DNA of 64,000 nucleotides, taken from an uncultured Gemmatimonadota bacterium (GTDB lineage Bacteria > Gemmatimonadota > Gemmatimonadetes > Gemmatimonadales > Gemmatimonadaceae). The position numbers were made by a program, and so were the translations under genes. Position 1 is the first letter of the stretch. Every line of letters begins with the position of its first letter. The stretch is taken from positions 99,896-163,895 of the forward strand of contig CADEDA010000007.1 of NCBI GenBank assembly GCA_902825965.1, given 5' to 3'. Positions 44,320 through 55,487 of the stretch are shown here, piece after piece. The notes under the pieces are model-generated. The model had not been told where the DNA came from. It searched no databases and worked only from the letters and a program-made list of their open reading frames with translations.

Positions 44320-45516
44320 GTGCAGCGGTCCCGGTTCGCGCGCCGGCTCGCCCACGTCTCCGCCGTGTTGCTGGGCGCATCGCTGGGTGCATCGCTGGGC
44401 GCGTCGCGCCCGCTGCCCGCACAAGCCGGCGCTGGGCAACGCGTCCTCGAGGGGCGGATCGCGCTTCCCAGTCGACGTCCGGAGGGCCGCGGCGTGCCGG
44501 GCGCGATGGTCGTGCTGCACCGCGTGGGCCCCGACGCCCAAGGGCCGATCGATTCGATGCGCACCGACGCGGCCGGGCGATACCGCTTCCGCTACCGCGC
44601 CACCGGGGATTCGAGCGCGGTCTACTTCGTCTCCACCAGCCGCGGCGGGGTCTCGTACTTCACCCCACCCACGCGGGAGGCGATGGTCCGCGGCGGCACG
44701 TCCGAGATCATGGTGTTCGACACCACGAGTGCGGCGATTCCCATCGTCGTGCGCGGGCGGCACGTGATCATCACGGCACCGGATTCCGCGACCGGCACCA
44801 AGCGCACGGTGATCGAGGCCTTCGAACTCAGCAACGATTCCACCGTGACCCGGGTGGCGCGCGGCAGCGAGGGGGTGACCTTCGATGCGGCCCTGCCGCC
44901 GGGAGTGTCGGTGGTGACGGCCGGACAGGGCGACATCTCCGCCGACGCGATCACCGCCGCCGATGGCCGCGTGCGCGTGAACGCGCCGCTCGCCCCCGGC
45001 CTCAAGCAGATCACGTTCTCCTATGAAGTCCCCGTGAGCACCGAGCCGCTCGAGCTCCTGGTCGAACGTCCCGTCGGTGTGCTCGAAGTGCTGGTGGAGG
45101 ATGCCGGTGCGGTGGTGGACGGCGCGGGACTGCTCGTCACCGATCCGGTGCAGATCGAGTCGCGGCCGTTCAAGCGATTCATGGCACAGGACGCCCCGGC
45201 GGCGCAGGCCATCCGCATCACCATCCCGCCGCGCGCGAGCGCGGGCAACCTGCGCGTGATGCTCATCGTCACCGCGGTGGGCGCGGCGATGCTGCTCGGG
45301 CTCGGCATGGTGTTCGCCAAGCGCGGACCGGGGGCGCTGCGCCGCGCCCGCGTGGACGACCCCGAGTCGCTCGCGCTCGAGGTGGCCGCACTCGACACGG
45401 CATTCGAGCGCCTTGCCGAGCCCAGCGAACAGCAGCGCGCCGAGCATTACTTGGCACGTGCACGACTGAAGGGTCGACTCTCAGCGGCGCTTGCCAAGCG
45501 TGACGAGCTGCGGTAG
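44320..45516 (+). CDS. Exported protein with carboxypeptidase-regulatory-like domain and C-terminal membrane anchor
   Basis: 398 residues from GTG at 44320. A signal peptide (VSAVLLGASLGASLGA, cleavage near LPAQA) is followed by a transthyretin/carboxypeptidase-regulatory-like beta domain (about 40-120) with DAAGRYRFRY, then more beta sequence to about 300, one membrane helix (about 310-333, LRVMLIVTAVGAAMLLGLGM) and a short cytoplasmic acidic helical tail. This order gives a periplasmic domain tethered to the inner membrane. I do not recognise the function. The riboswitch promoter overlaps its last codons. Confidence 0.75.
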   Translation: MQRSRFARRLAHVSAVLLGASLGASLGASRPLPAQAGAGQRVLEGRIALPSRRPEGRGVPGAMVVLHRVGPDAQGPIDSMRTDAAGRYRFRYRATGDSSAVYFVSTSRGGVSYFTPPTREAMVRGGTSEIMVFDTTSAAIPIVVRGRHVIITAPDSATGTKRTVIEAFELSNDSTVTRVARGSEGVTFDAALPPGVSVVTAGQGDISADAITAADGRVRVNAPLAPGLKQITFSYEVPVSTEPLELLVERPVGVLEVLVEDAGAVVDGAGLLVTDPVQIESRPFKRFMAQDAPAAQAIRITIPPRASAGNLRVMLIVTAVGAAMLLGLGMVFAKRGPGALRRARVDDPESLALEVAALDTAFERLAEPSEQQRAEHYLARARLKGRLSAALAKRDELR

Positions 45517-45519
45517 CTT
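45491..45519 (+). promoter_or_regulatory. Candidate promoter for the cobalamin riboswitch/btu operon
   Basis: TTGCCA (45491-45496, five of six to TTGACA), a 17-base spacer and TAGCTT (45514-45519) would start a transcript near 45526, just before the riboswitch helix P1. The -35 box lies inside the 3' end of the upstream gene. Confidence 0.45.
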
Positions 45520-45538
45520 CGGCTCTCACAACTGAAGG

Positions 45539-45693
45539 GCGAACGCGGGACACGGAAGCCGGTGTGATGCCGGCGCGGCCCCGCCACTGTATCGGGCACT
45601 GCAGCACACGTCCGCTCCTCGTGGCCACTGAGTCCCGCGGGACTCGGGAAGGCGAGCGCGACGGCCCGGAGCCAGGAGACGACCCACGTTCGC
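45539..45693 (+). ncRNA. Cobalamin (B12) riboswitch aptamer
   Basis: P1 is formed by GCGAACG at 45539-45545 and CGTTCGC at 45687-45693. Between them are the conserved stretch GGAAGCCGGTGTGATGCCGG (45554-45573), the GCCACTG segment at 45583-45589, a second GGCCACTGAG element near 45621-45630, and the B12 box AGCCAGGAGAC at 45670-45680. These are the hallmarks of the cobalamin aptamer, which binds adenosylcobalamin and switches off B12 uptake genes. It sits directly before btuF. Confidence 0.95.
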
Positions 45694-45768
45694 GCCACAT
45701 CCGGACCCTCGGGGGAGGGTCGGTGGCGTCGAGCGACCGTCCTGGCGACGCGTGGCTCACGTGCATCG

Positions 45769-45807
45769 GGGCTCCTCCGTCCTTTCGAGACGCGGGAGCC
45801 CGTTTTC
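45769..45807 (+). promoter_or_regulatory. Riboswitch expression platform: hairpin hiding the btuF ribosome binding site
   Basis: GGGCTCC (45769-45775) pairs with GGAGCCC (45795-45801), followed by GTTTTC and the btuF ATG at 45808. The right arm contains the only Shine-Dalgarno-like sequence (GGGAG, 45794-45798). The hairpin could block translation, and its T-rich end could terminate transcription; both agree with an OFF switch when B12 is bound. Confidence 0.65.
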
Positions 45808-46707
45808 ATGTCGCGATTCCGATCGCTGTTCCTTTTGCTTCCGCTCGCGGGCCTCATCGCCGGCGCCGTCGCCTGCGGCGCGGACCCGCGCGCCACGGCG
45901 GCCGCGCTGGGCGTGGATGATTTCGGCGACACCATCCGCGCCATGCCACCGGCGACACGCGTGGTCTCCCTCAACCCGGTGACCACCGAGCTGCTCTTCG
46001 CACTCGGGGTCGGGGACCGACTCGTCGGACGCACGCATTGGGATCTCTATCCCGCTGCCGCCGTCGCCGTGCCCGATGTGGGCGACGGCATGAATCCGAA
46101 CGTCGAGGCCGTCCTCGGCCAGCGGCCCGATCTCGTGCTGCTCTACGCGAGCGAATCCAATCGGCAGGCCGTCGCGCAACTGCGGGCCGCGGGGGTGGCG
46201 ACCCTCACCTTCCGGACCGACCGCATCGCGGACTTCGCGCGGGTCACTCCGCTCATCGCCCGCGCGCTCGGCGCCGACAGCGCCGCCACGATCACCGTGG
46301 ACTCCGTGCTCGCGAGCATCGCCGCGGTGCGAGCCCGCGGCGCCGACACGGCGAACGTCGTCAGCGCCTTCTGGCACATCTGGACGAACCCGCTGCTCAC
46401 CATCGGGCGCGCGAGCTACATGCATGAGATGCTCGAGGCGGCCGGCGGTCGCAACGTGTTCGGCGACCTCGACGCACCGTCGCCGCAAGTGACGCTGGAG
46501 GAGATCGCCCGGCGCGATCCGCAGGTGGTGCTCGCCGGACCGGTCAACGCCGAGCGCATCCTCGGGGATCCGCGCTGGCGCGTGGTCCGTGCCGTGCGCG
46601 AGGGACGCGTGCTCGTGGTCGATACCACCGTCGTGGGCCGTCCCGGGGTTCGCATGGGGGAGGCCGCCGCAAGCCTGCGCCGCCTGCTGCACCCCGAGGA
46701 GCGCTGA
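45808..46707 (+). CDS. btuF: Vitamin B12 ABC transporter substrate-binding lipoprotein
   Basis: 299 residues from ATG at 45808. Signal with lipobox AVAC, lipidated at C23. The BtuF/FhuD-like fold is shown by RVVSLNPVTTELLFALGVGDRLVG near residue 51 and NVEAVLGQRPDLVLL near 98. It binds a large ligand and delivers it to the inner-membrane transporter. The riboswitch upstream makes cobalamin, rather than heme or siderophore, the likely ligand. A lipid anchor instead of a free periplasmic form is a variation from E. coli BtuF. Confidence 0.9.
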   Translation: MSRFRSLFLLLPLAGLIAGAVACGADPRATAAALGVDDFGDTIRAMPPATRVVSLNPVTTELLFALGVGDRLVGRTHWDLYPAAAVAVPDVGDGMNPNVEAVLGQRPDLVLLYASESNRQAVAQLRAAGVATLTFRTDRIADFARVTPLIARALGADSAATITVDSVLASIAAVRARGADTANVVSAFWHIWTNPLLTIGRASYMHEMLEAAGGRNVFGDLDAPSPQVTLEEIARRDPQVVLAGPVNAERILGDPRWRVVRAVREGRVLVVDTTVVGRPGVRMGEAAASLRRLLHPEER

Positions 46708-46710
46708 CGG

Positions 46711-47691
46711 ATGTCGCGCCGCACCGCCGCCCTGTTGGTGGCCGTCCTGCTGCTGGCGGTGATGCTCGGGCTCGCGCTGGGCTCGGTGGCGCTCGCGCCG
46801 GATGTGGTCGTGGCTGCACTCCTGGGACGCGGCGACCCCACCGCGCTCGCCATCGTGAATGGTTTGCGCGTGCCACGGGTCGCGCTCGGCGTGTTCGTCG
46901 GCGCCGGGCTCGCAGCCAGCGGCACGGCACTGCAGGCGACGCTCCGCAACCCGCTGGCCGAACCCTATCTGCTCGGCGTCTCCGGAGGCGCGGCGATGGG
47001 CGCGGTGCTGGTGGTCGTGGGCGGACTCACCTCGCCGGTGTTCCTGCCCCTGGCCGCGTTCGTCGGGGCGGCGGTGGCGGTGGCCCTCGTGCTGCTCGTC
47101 GCACGGGCGGCGGGTGGTCGCTCGGATCCACGCGTGCTGCTCATGGCGGGGGTGGTGGTGGGTGCCTTCTGCACCGCCGCGATCATGGTGTTGCTCGCGA
47201 CGGCGCCGGAGGGGGCGGTCCGCGGCGCGCTTTGGTGGATGATGGGCTCGCTCGGCGATGCCCGTGCCGCCGCGGTGACCTCGGTGGCCGCCTACGTGCT
47301 CGTCGGCATGACACTGCTGCTCTGGTGGGGGCGTGACCTCGACGTGCTCTCCCTCGGCGAGGAGGCCGCGGCCGCGCTGGGCCTCGACGTGGACCGCGCG
47401 ACGCGTCGCATCTATCTGACTGCCTCGTTGCTCGCGGCTGCCACCGTCGCCGGTGCCGGCCTCATCGGATTCGTCGGGCTCGTGGTGCCAGCGATCGCCC
47501 GGGCGCTGGGCGTGCGCGGGACGCGGGCCACGGTCGTGGCGGCGGCACTGCTGGGTGGTGCACTCGTGGTCGTCGCGGACGTGGTGGCACGGACCGTGGC
47601 GAGTCCCGCCGAGCTGCCGCTGGGTGCCGTCACGGCGCTCGTCGGCGTCCCGTTCTTCCTCTGGCGCCTGCGCGCCACGGCGGCCCGGTGA
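46711..47691 (+). CDS. btuC: Vitamin B12 ABC transporter permease
   Basis: 326 residues from ATG at 46711, three bases after btuF, with GAGGAGCG as ribosome binding site. About ten membrane helices of the FecCD/BtuC family; the conserved RVPRVALGVFVGAGLAASG, NPLAEPYLLGVSGGAAMG and GLVVPAIARALGVRG segments are present. It is the inner-membrane channel for cobalamin. Its stop overlaps btuD. Confidence 0.93.
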   Translation: MSRRTAALLVAVLLLAVMLGLALGSVALAPDVVVAALLGRGDPTALAIVNGLRVPRVALGVFVGAGLAASGTALQATLRNPLAEPYLLGVSGGAAMGAVLVVVGGLTSPVFLPLAAFVGAAVAVALVLLVARAAGGRSDPRVLLMAGVVVGAFCTAAIMVLLATAPEGAVRGALWWMMGSLGDARAAAVTSVAAYVLVGMTLLLWWGRDLDVLSLGEEAAAALGLDVDRATRRIYLTASLLAAATVAGAGLIGFVGLVVPAIARALGVRGTRATVVAAALLGGALVVVADVVARTVASPAELPLGAVTALVGVPFFLWRLRATAAR

Positions 47692-48476
47692 TCCGACTCG
47701 ACGGGCTGGTCCTCCGGCATCCGGGTGCGCAGGAGGCAGCAGTGCAGGGGGTCAGTCTCGCCGCCGCCGCCGGGCGGATCACCGCCATCGTCGGGCCCAA
47801 CGGCAGTGGCAAGAGCACCATCGTCCGCGCCCTGCTGGGCCGACTCGCCCCGGAAGCGGGTGGCGTGTCCATCGACGGCACGCCGCTGGCGGCGATCGAC
47901 CGCCGGCGGTTCGCGACGCAGGTCGCGGTCGTCCCGCAGCGCGAGGAGCCCGTGTTCCCGCTCGAGGTCCGCGACTTCATCGCCCTGGGGCGCTATCCGC
48001 ACGCGAGTCCGTTCGCCGGCCCGACAGCCGCCGACCGCGACGCCGTGGCGCGCGCGGTCGCGCGGGCGCAGGTGGAACCGTTCCTCGACCGGCGCACGGA
48101 CACCCTCTCGGGCGGTGAGTGGCAGCGGGTCCGCATCGCGCGGGCACTCGCGCAGGGTGCGCGGGCGCTGGTGCTCGATGAACCCACGACGTTCCTCGAC
48201 ATCGCTCACGAGATGGCGGTGTTCGAACTGCTGGACGCGCTCGCGCGCGAAGGGCAGGCCGTGCTGCTCGTGAGTCATCAGCTGAACCTCGTGGCCCGCT
48301 TCGCGGACCACATCGTGTTGTTGCACCACGGTCGCGTTGCGGCCGCCGGGACGCCGGCGGAGGTGATGCGCGGGGAAGTGCTGGAGCGGGTCTACGAGTG
48401 GCCACTCGTGGTCTCGCGCGATCCCGCCGTGGGAGCCCCTGTCCTCGTGCCGCTGCGCGGCCGCGGGACGCGTTGA
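47688..48476 (+). CDS. btuD: Vitamin B12 ABC transporter ATPase
   Basis: 262 residues from GTG at 47688 (GTGA overlap with btuC). Walker A GPNGSGKST at residues 36-44, signature LSGGEWQRV near 140, Walker B LVLDEPT just after and the switch histidine in LLVSHQLN. It powers BtuC. The other FecCD-type substrates are possible by family, but the riboswitch points to B12. Confidence 0.94.
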   Translation: MIRLDGLVLRHPGAQEAAVQGVSLAAAAGRITAIVGPNGSGKSTIVRALLGRLAPEAGGVSIDGTPLAAIDRRRFATQVAVVPQREEPVFPLEVRDFIALGRYPHASPFAGPTAADRDAVARAVARAQVEPFLDRRTDTLSGGEWQRVRIARALAQGARALVLDEPTTFLDIAHEMAVFELLDALAREGQAVLLVSHQLNLVARFADHIVLLHHGRVAAAGTPAEVMRGEVLERVYEWPLVVSRDPAVGAPVLVPLRGRGTR

Positions 48477-48503
48477 ACCATCATCCTCTGCCGGGACCCT
48501 GCT

Positions 48504-50462
48504 GTGTCGTCTTCAGTCCGCAACACCCTGACGGTCGCGTTCACCGTCATCGCCTCGCTCCCCGTGGGGCACACGCTCGCGGCGCAGACGCGCGCCGATA
48601 CCTCCTTCCTCGCGGCGGAGGTCGTGACGGCGACCCGCCTGCCGGGGACCATCCGCACCCCGACGGCGACGGCGACGGTGCTCGACGCCGCCGCGCTCCG
48701 CGCCGAAGGGGTCACGCATCTGGCCGACGCCCTGCGGCGCGTGCCCGGCCTCGCGTTGGCGCGCACCTCGTCCTTCGGCTCGCAGACCGCACTCTTCCTG
48801 CGCGGCGGACAGAGCAACTACGTCCGGCTCTTGATCGACGGCGTGCCGGTGAATGAGCCCGGCGGCGTGCTCGACCTCGGCCGGATCACGCTCGACGACG
48901 TGGAGCGGATCGAAGTCGTCCGCGGGCCGGCGAGCGTGCTGTACGGTTCGGAGGCCGTCACAGGCGTGATCCAGCTGTTCACGCGGCGGGGCGGCGCCCG
49001 ACGGCTGCGGGCCGAACTCGGGGGCGGCTCGTTCGGATCCGAACGAGCGTCGCTGGGCGCCGAGGGCGGGCTGGCGTCGCTGCACTGGACGCTGCAGGCG
49101 GATCATCACGCGAGCGACGGCATCCTCGCCTACAACAACGGGTACCGGAACGATGCGCTGAGCGGCTCGCTCGGCCTCGTGGCCTCGTCGCGCGGCGACC
49201 TGCGGCTCACCACGCGCTATGTGGCGAGCAACTATCAGTATCCAACGGGCTCGAGCGGGGCGCTGGAGGACCGCAACGCCCAGCGCGCGGAGCACCGCAC
49301 GCTGCTGGGCCTCGACGGTGGCTATCGGTGGACCGACCGACTCGAGACCCGCATGCAGCTGGCCGCGCACACCCTGCATCCGCGGACCAGCGATGGGCCG
49401 GATGATGCGGCCGACACGCTCGGGTTCTTCGGGTTCAACGCCTTCGGCGTCGTGACGCGACGGGTCGCGGACCTGCGGACCACGTACCGTGCCGGGGCCT
49501 CGCACTCGCTCACACTCGGGAGTGAGTTCTCCCGCGACGTGGAAGAGAGCAGTTCCGTCTCGCTCAGCGAGTTCGGCGACTTCCCCGATGCGTTCTTGGC
49601 CGCCCGCGAGACGTTCGCCGTCTCGCTCCAAGGGCTGGGGGACGTCGGGCCGCTGGCGTACTCCCTCGGCGCCCGTCTCGACGACAACAGTGCGTTCGGC
49701 ACGTTCCGGACCCTGCGGGCCGGTCTCTCGTGGCGGCTCGCAGCGGCACTCCGCGTGCGTGCGTCGGCGGGGTCGGCCTTCAAGGCGCCGAGTTTCTTCG
49801 AGAACTTCGCGACGGGGTTCACCCTGGGCAACGCGGCGCTCAAGCCGGAGCGCTCGCATGCCGCGGAACTCGGGATCGAGACCGTGTTCGGCAACGGCAG
49901 CGCCCTGCGCGTGACCGGGTTCTCGCAGCGGTTCCGCGATCTCATCCAGTACACCGGCGGTCCGCCGGTCGGGCAGCCCAACTACTACAACATCGCGGCG
50001 GCCAACGCCGGGGGCGTCGAGCTGGAGCTCGCCGTGCCGAGCGTGTTCGGCGTGCAGGCGCAGCTTGGTCACACCTGGACCACCACCAAGGTCGTCGACG
50101 CCGGGTTCGACAGTGGAGCCTCGGCGAACTTCGTCGAGGGTGGGCGCCTGATCCGCCGGCCGGAGCACGTGACCACCGTGTCGCTACTGCGGACGTTCGG
50201 CTTCGGCGTCCTGAGCGCGCAGGTGCTCCGCACCGGCGTGCGTGAGGATCGGAGCTTCGCGACGTTCCCCGCCACGCCGGTCGAGCTCGAGGCCTACACC
50301 ACCGTGGATCTCGCCGCAGACCTCGGCGTGCCGACACGTCTGGTCCCGGGGGCGCGCGTGGTGCTGCGCGCGGAGAACGTCGGCAACGTCGGATACCAGG
50401 CCATCTCGGGGTACGCCGCCCCGGGGCGCGTCCTGTACGCGGGACTTAAGTTGGAGCGGTGA
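48504..50462 (+). CDS. btuB: TonB-dependent vitamin B12 receptor
   Basis: 652 residues from GTG at 48504. Signal peptide (cleavage after LAAQ), TonB-box-like EVVTATRLPG, plug domain with FLRGGQSNYVRLLIDGVPVN and VEVVRGPASVLYGSEAVTGVI-type sequence near residue 135, then a 22-strand barrel with the C-terminal VLYAGLKLER. It brings cobalamin across the outer membrane using TonB energy; no tonB/exbBD genes are in the window. It comes last in the operon, whereas many genomes put btuB directly after the riboswitch. Its stop overlaps recO. Confidence 0.92.
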   Translation: MSSSVRNTLTVAFTVIASLPVGHTLAAQTRADTSFLAAEVVTATRLPGTIRTPTATATVLDAAALRAEGVTHLADALRRVPGLALARTSSFGSQTALFLRGGQSNYVRLLIDGVPVNEPGGVLDLGRITLDDVERIEVVRGPASVLYGSEAVTGVIQLFTRRGGARRLRAELGGGSFGSERASLGAEGGLASLHWTLQADHHASDGILAYNNGYRNDALSGSLGLVASSRGDLRLTTRYVASNYQYPTGSSGALEDRNAQRAEHRTLLGLDGGYRWTDRLETRMQLAAHTLHPRTSDGPDDAADTLGFFGFNAFGVVTRRVADLRTTYRAGASHSLTLGSEFSRDVEESSSVSLSEFGDFPDAFLAARETFAVSLQGLGDVGPLAYSLGARLDDNSAFGTFRTLRAGLSWRLAAALRVRASAGSAFKAPSFFENFATGFTLGNAALKPERSHAAELGIETVFGNGSALRVTGFSQRFRDLIQYTGGPPVGQPNYYNIAAANAGGVELELAVPSVFGVQAQLGHTWTTTKVVDAGFDSGASANFVEGGRLIRRPEHVTTVSLLRTFGFGVLSAQVLRTGVREDRSFATFPATPVELEAYTTVDLAADLGVPTRLVPGARVVLRAENVGNVGYQAISGYAAPGRVLYAGLKLER

Positions 50463-51205
50463 TCCAGACGGAAGCGATCGTCCTGCACGGATTCGACTAT
50501 CGGGAGACCTCGCGCATCGTGCGGTTGGCGACGCGCGAGGTCGGTGTGGTCAGCGCCTTGGCGCGTGGCGCCAAGCGACCCAAGTCGCGATTCGGGCAGG
50601 GGCTGGACCTGTTCACCAGCGGCGTGGCGCACCTGACCATGCATCCCACCCGCGATCTGCACAGCCTCACGGGCTTCGACGCCGGCCGTGCGCGTCCGCA
50701 GCTCGCCGCCTCCCTCCAGCGCTTCGCCGCCTCGGCCGCATTGGGCGAGCTCTGCCTGCGCTTCGGACCCGAGGATGCGAATGGCGCCATCCATGACGTA
50801 CTCGCGGCAGGCCTCGACGCGATCGGACAGGCCAGCGACGCCGAGGTCGTGGAGCGTACGGTCGCGGCGGGATGGCGCCTCGTCGCTGAACTGGGCTTCG
50901 CACCCGCACTCGACGTCTGTGCGAGCTGCCATCGAGTGCTCGCCGCAGATGAGGATGTCCGCTTCGCCCATCGTGCCGGTGGCGCGCTCTGTCGCCCCTG
51001 CGCCGCCCTCGCGCCCGGCGCGCGCACTCTCCCGGCCTCGGCCCGGCTCACGCTGCTCCGCTGGGCCGCTGCCGAACGCGTAGGGGAAATGGAGGGGCCC
51101 ACCGCACGGGCCCACCAACGCCTCCTGCGGGAGTTCGTCGAGGAACACCTCGCAGACGGCCGCCCGCTGAAGGCGTGGATGACCTGGGAGCGCGAGCGGC
51201 CCTGA
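50459..51205 (+). CDS. recO: DNA repair protein RecO
   Basis: 248 residues from GTG at 50459 overlapping the btuB stop. N-terminal OB fold (TEAIVLHGFDYRETSRIVRL, LARGAKRPKSRFGQGLDLF) and a C-terminal helical domain with a CASC...CRPC zinc site near residues 156-181. It loads RecA with RecR. Overlap with the B12 operon means it may be partly co-transcribed with riboswitch-controlled genes. Confidence 0.93.
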   Translation: MIQTEAIVLHGFDYRETSRIVRLATREVGVVSALARGAKRPKSRFGQGLDLFTSGVAHLTMHPTRDLHSLTGFDAGRARPQLAASLQRFAASAALGELCLRFGPEDANGAIHDVLAAGLDAIGQASDAEVVERTVAAGWRLVAELGFAPALDVCASCHRVLAADEDVRFAHRAGGALCRPCAALAPGARTLPASARLTLLRWAAAERVGEMEGPTARAHQRLLREFVEEHLADGRPLKAWMTWERERP

Positions 51206-51228
51206 GCCCCTCGCGGTGTCACCCCGTC

Positions 51229-51279
51229 GATTCGGCGTCCTGCGCCGCCAGCTTCGACACGCGAACCGCCGAATCGGCG
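51229..51279. other. Inverted repeats in the recO-clpB gap
   Basis: GATTCGGCG at 51229-51237 is matched by CGCCGAATC at 51267-51275, and the right arm is itself a near palindrome (CGCCGA-A-TCGGCG, 51267-51279). The 165-base gap otherwise has no clear promoter, CIRCE element or sigma32-type boxes. The repeat may be a terminator for the upstream operon or an operator for clpB. Confidence 0.4.
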
Positions 51280-51370
51280 TAGACTATCGGGAACGCGTCT
51301 TGCGCAGGGATCTACTGCCCCCCCCGCATCATCCAGCATCCAGCATCAGCATCCCGCCGCCCCGCCCGCA

Positions 51371-53952
<2,582 letters not shown>

Positions 53953-53956
<4 letters not shown>

Positions 53957-54435
53957 CGGCCCCCATCACGTTCGTCAACCGCGAGGCCGAGGACGGCTGG
54001 TGGATGGGTGAGGCGCTCAAGGAGGCCGAGAAGGCGGCGCGGATCGGCGAGGTGCCGGTCGGCGCCGTGCTCGTGCACAACGGGGCCATCGTCGCCCGCG
54101 GTGGCAATGCAATGGTCACCGCCAAGGACGCCACGCAGCACGCCGAGATGCGCGTGCTGCGCGCTGCGGCGTACGCCGTGGGGGACACCCGGCTCTCCAC
54201 CGCCACCCTCTACGTCACGCTCGAACCCTGTGCCATGTGCGCCGGTGCGATCGTGCTCGCGCGGGTCGGGCGCGTGGTCTTCGGCGCCTGGGACGAGAAG
54301 GCCGGGATGTCGGGTTCCGTCGCCGACATCCTTCGGCACCCGCGGCTCAATCACCGCTGCGAGGTGCAGGGCGGGGTGCGCGAGACGGAGAGTGCCGCAC
54401 TGCTCACCGCGTTCTTCAAGTCCCGTCGCGGCTGA
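53953..54435 (+). CDS. tadA: tRNA-specific adenosine deaminase
   Basis: 160 residues from GTG at 53953 (GTGA overlap with clpB). The zinc deaminase motif is H63-A-E65 and EPCAMC with C93 and C96. It turns A34 to inosine in tRNA-Arg(ACG). [22 protein letters not shown] is typical of TadA rather than other deaminases. Length is normal. Confidence 0.95.
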
Positions 54436-54450
54436 GCGCGTCGCCCGGGC

Positions 54451-54483
54451 GCCGGATCCGCGCCGGATCCGCGCCGGATCCGC
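54451..54483. repeat. Three tandem copies of GCCGGATCCGC between convergent genes
   Basis: An 11-base unit repeats three times at 54451-54483 with degenerate copies to about 54510. Each contains CGGATCCG, a perfect palindrome, so the array can form several small hairpins. It occupies the 120-base gap between the converging tadA and methyltransferase genes, where a terminator would be expected; no T-run is seen. Confidence 0.7.
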
Positions 54484-54555
54484 TTCGCGTCCGCTCCGGA
54501 TCAGCGCCGGCCCACCGACGGTTGGTCAGCCGCGTTCGGTCAGGTTCGATCCCGC

Positions 54556-55308
54556 TCAGCCGCGACAGGACGCCGCGGCCACGCGTGCGCGGACCTCCGC
54601 CGCCGACTTGGTCCGGGTCCGTTCGTCCGGCGCCCGGAACACGATGAGGTACGCCCCGTCGCTCATGCGCTCGCGGCGCAGGCGGGTGTAGCCGATCGCC
54701 CCCAGTTCGCAGAGGAGCAGGCGAGGTGGTGTCCCGTGTTGGTCGGTGGGACCGTCCTGGTCCAGCACCGCGAGCCGACCGCCCGCGCGGAACGCCGGCG
54801 CCAGCCGGTGCAGCAGCGCGAACGGCTCGGTGATCTCGTGGTACATGTGGATCATGAGCGCCACGTCGATGCTGGCCGGCGGGATCGCAGGATCGCCGGC
54901 GCTGCCTTCGATCACACGGACGTTCGACCAGGCGCTCTGGTCCACCCGCTCCCGGAGCAGCGCGAGGTATCGCGGTTCGATGTCCTCGGCGAAGACGAGG
55001 CCGCTGGGGCCTACCCGCTCTGCGAGGCGCTTCACGTAGTAACCCTCGCCGGCGCCGATGTCCGCCACCCGGGAGCCGGCACCGATGCGGAGTGCGCGCA
55101 TCACCTGTTCCGCCTCGCCGTTCGCATCCCGGCGGTCCTCGGCGATCCACCGCGGCGCCACGATCCGTGAGACCGGGCGGTCGGGGCGGGGGAAGGAGTC
55201 GGCTGCGGCGTGCGGCGCCTGCTGGGCCGGGGCCGCCGTGCCCAGCAGCGCACAGGAAAGCGTGAGCGCGATCGGGCGCGCCAGCGAGCGGAAGCAGGGG
55301 CGAGTCAT
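54556..55308 (-). CDS. Exported SAM-dependent methyltransferase-like protein
   Basis: 250 residues on the minus strand from ATG at 55306-55308; a longer frame reaching 55470 runs through the tRNA and is rejected. Residues about 1-29 are a signal peptide (LARPIALTLSCALLGTAAPAQ). Then comes a Rossmann methyltransferase with motif I VADIGAGEGYYVKRLAERVG, an acidic FAEDIEPRYL motif II, and DVALMIHMYHEI. An exported methyltransferase is odd, because S-adenosylmethionine is not known to be abundant outside the cytoplasm; such annotated proteins are nonetheless seen in several phyla. Confidence 0.8.
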   Translation of the reverse strand: MTRPCFRSLARPIALTLSCALLGTAAPAQQAPHAAADSFPRPDRPVSRIVAPRWIAEDRRDANGEAEQVMRALRIGAGSRVADIGAGEGYYVKRLAERVGPSGLVFAEDIEPRYLALLRERVDQSAWSNVRVIEGSAGDPAIPPASIDVALMIHMYHEITEPFALLHRLAPAFRAGGRLAVLDQDGPTDQHGTPPRLLLCELGAIGYTRLRRERMSDGAYLIVFRAPDERTRTKSAAEVRARVAAASCRG

Positions 55309-55351
55309 GCCGGACGAGCGCCGGAACCGCCGGATCCGTTCCCGCGGGCCG

Positions 55352-55380
55352 TTGACCCTCCCTCGGCAACCATCTAATTT
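55352..55380 (+). promoter_or_regulatory. Promoter of tRNA-Ser(CGA)
   Basis: TTGACC (55352-55357), a 17-base spacer and TAATTT (55375-55380) give a predicted start near 55387, five bases before the tRNA. Sequence, spacing and position all fit a strong sigma70 promoter. Confidence 0.75.
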
Positions 55381-55391
55381 CAGCGGACTTA

Positions 55392-55478
55392 GGACAGATG
55401 GCCGAGTGGTTGAAGGCACCGGTCTCGAAAACCGGCATACCGGCAACGGTATCGTGAGTTCGAATCTCACTCTGTCCG
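55392..55478 (+). tRNA. tRNA-Ser, anticodon CGA (codon UCG)
   Basis: Acceptor GGACAGA pairs with TCTGTCC, D-arm GCCGAG...is followed by a five-pair anticodon stem CCGGT/ACCGG around loop CTCGAAA, a long variable arm typical of serine tRNA, and T-arm GTGAG-TTCGAAT-CTCAC. Discriminator is G. No CCA is encoded. Confidence 0.97.
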
Positions 55479-55487
55479 TGGCAGTCT

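Noticed and set aside
51206..51370. CIRCE or sigma32-type heat-shock control before clpB
   Set aside because: No TTAGCACTC inverted repeat and no CTTGAA/CCCCAT-like boxes; only unrelated inverted repeats.
54416..55438. Alternative minus-strand frame beside the methyltransferase
   Set aside because: Out of frame with the methyltransferase motifs, and it would run into the tRNA-Ser gene.
55309..55470. N-terminal extension of the methyltransferase frame
   Set aside because: It would read through tRNA-Ser(CGA); the signal peptide begins at the ATG at 55306-55308.
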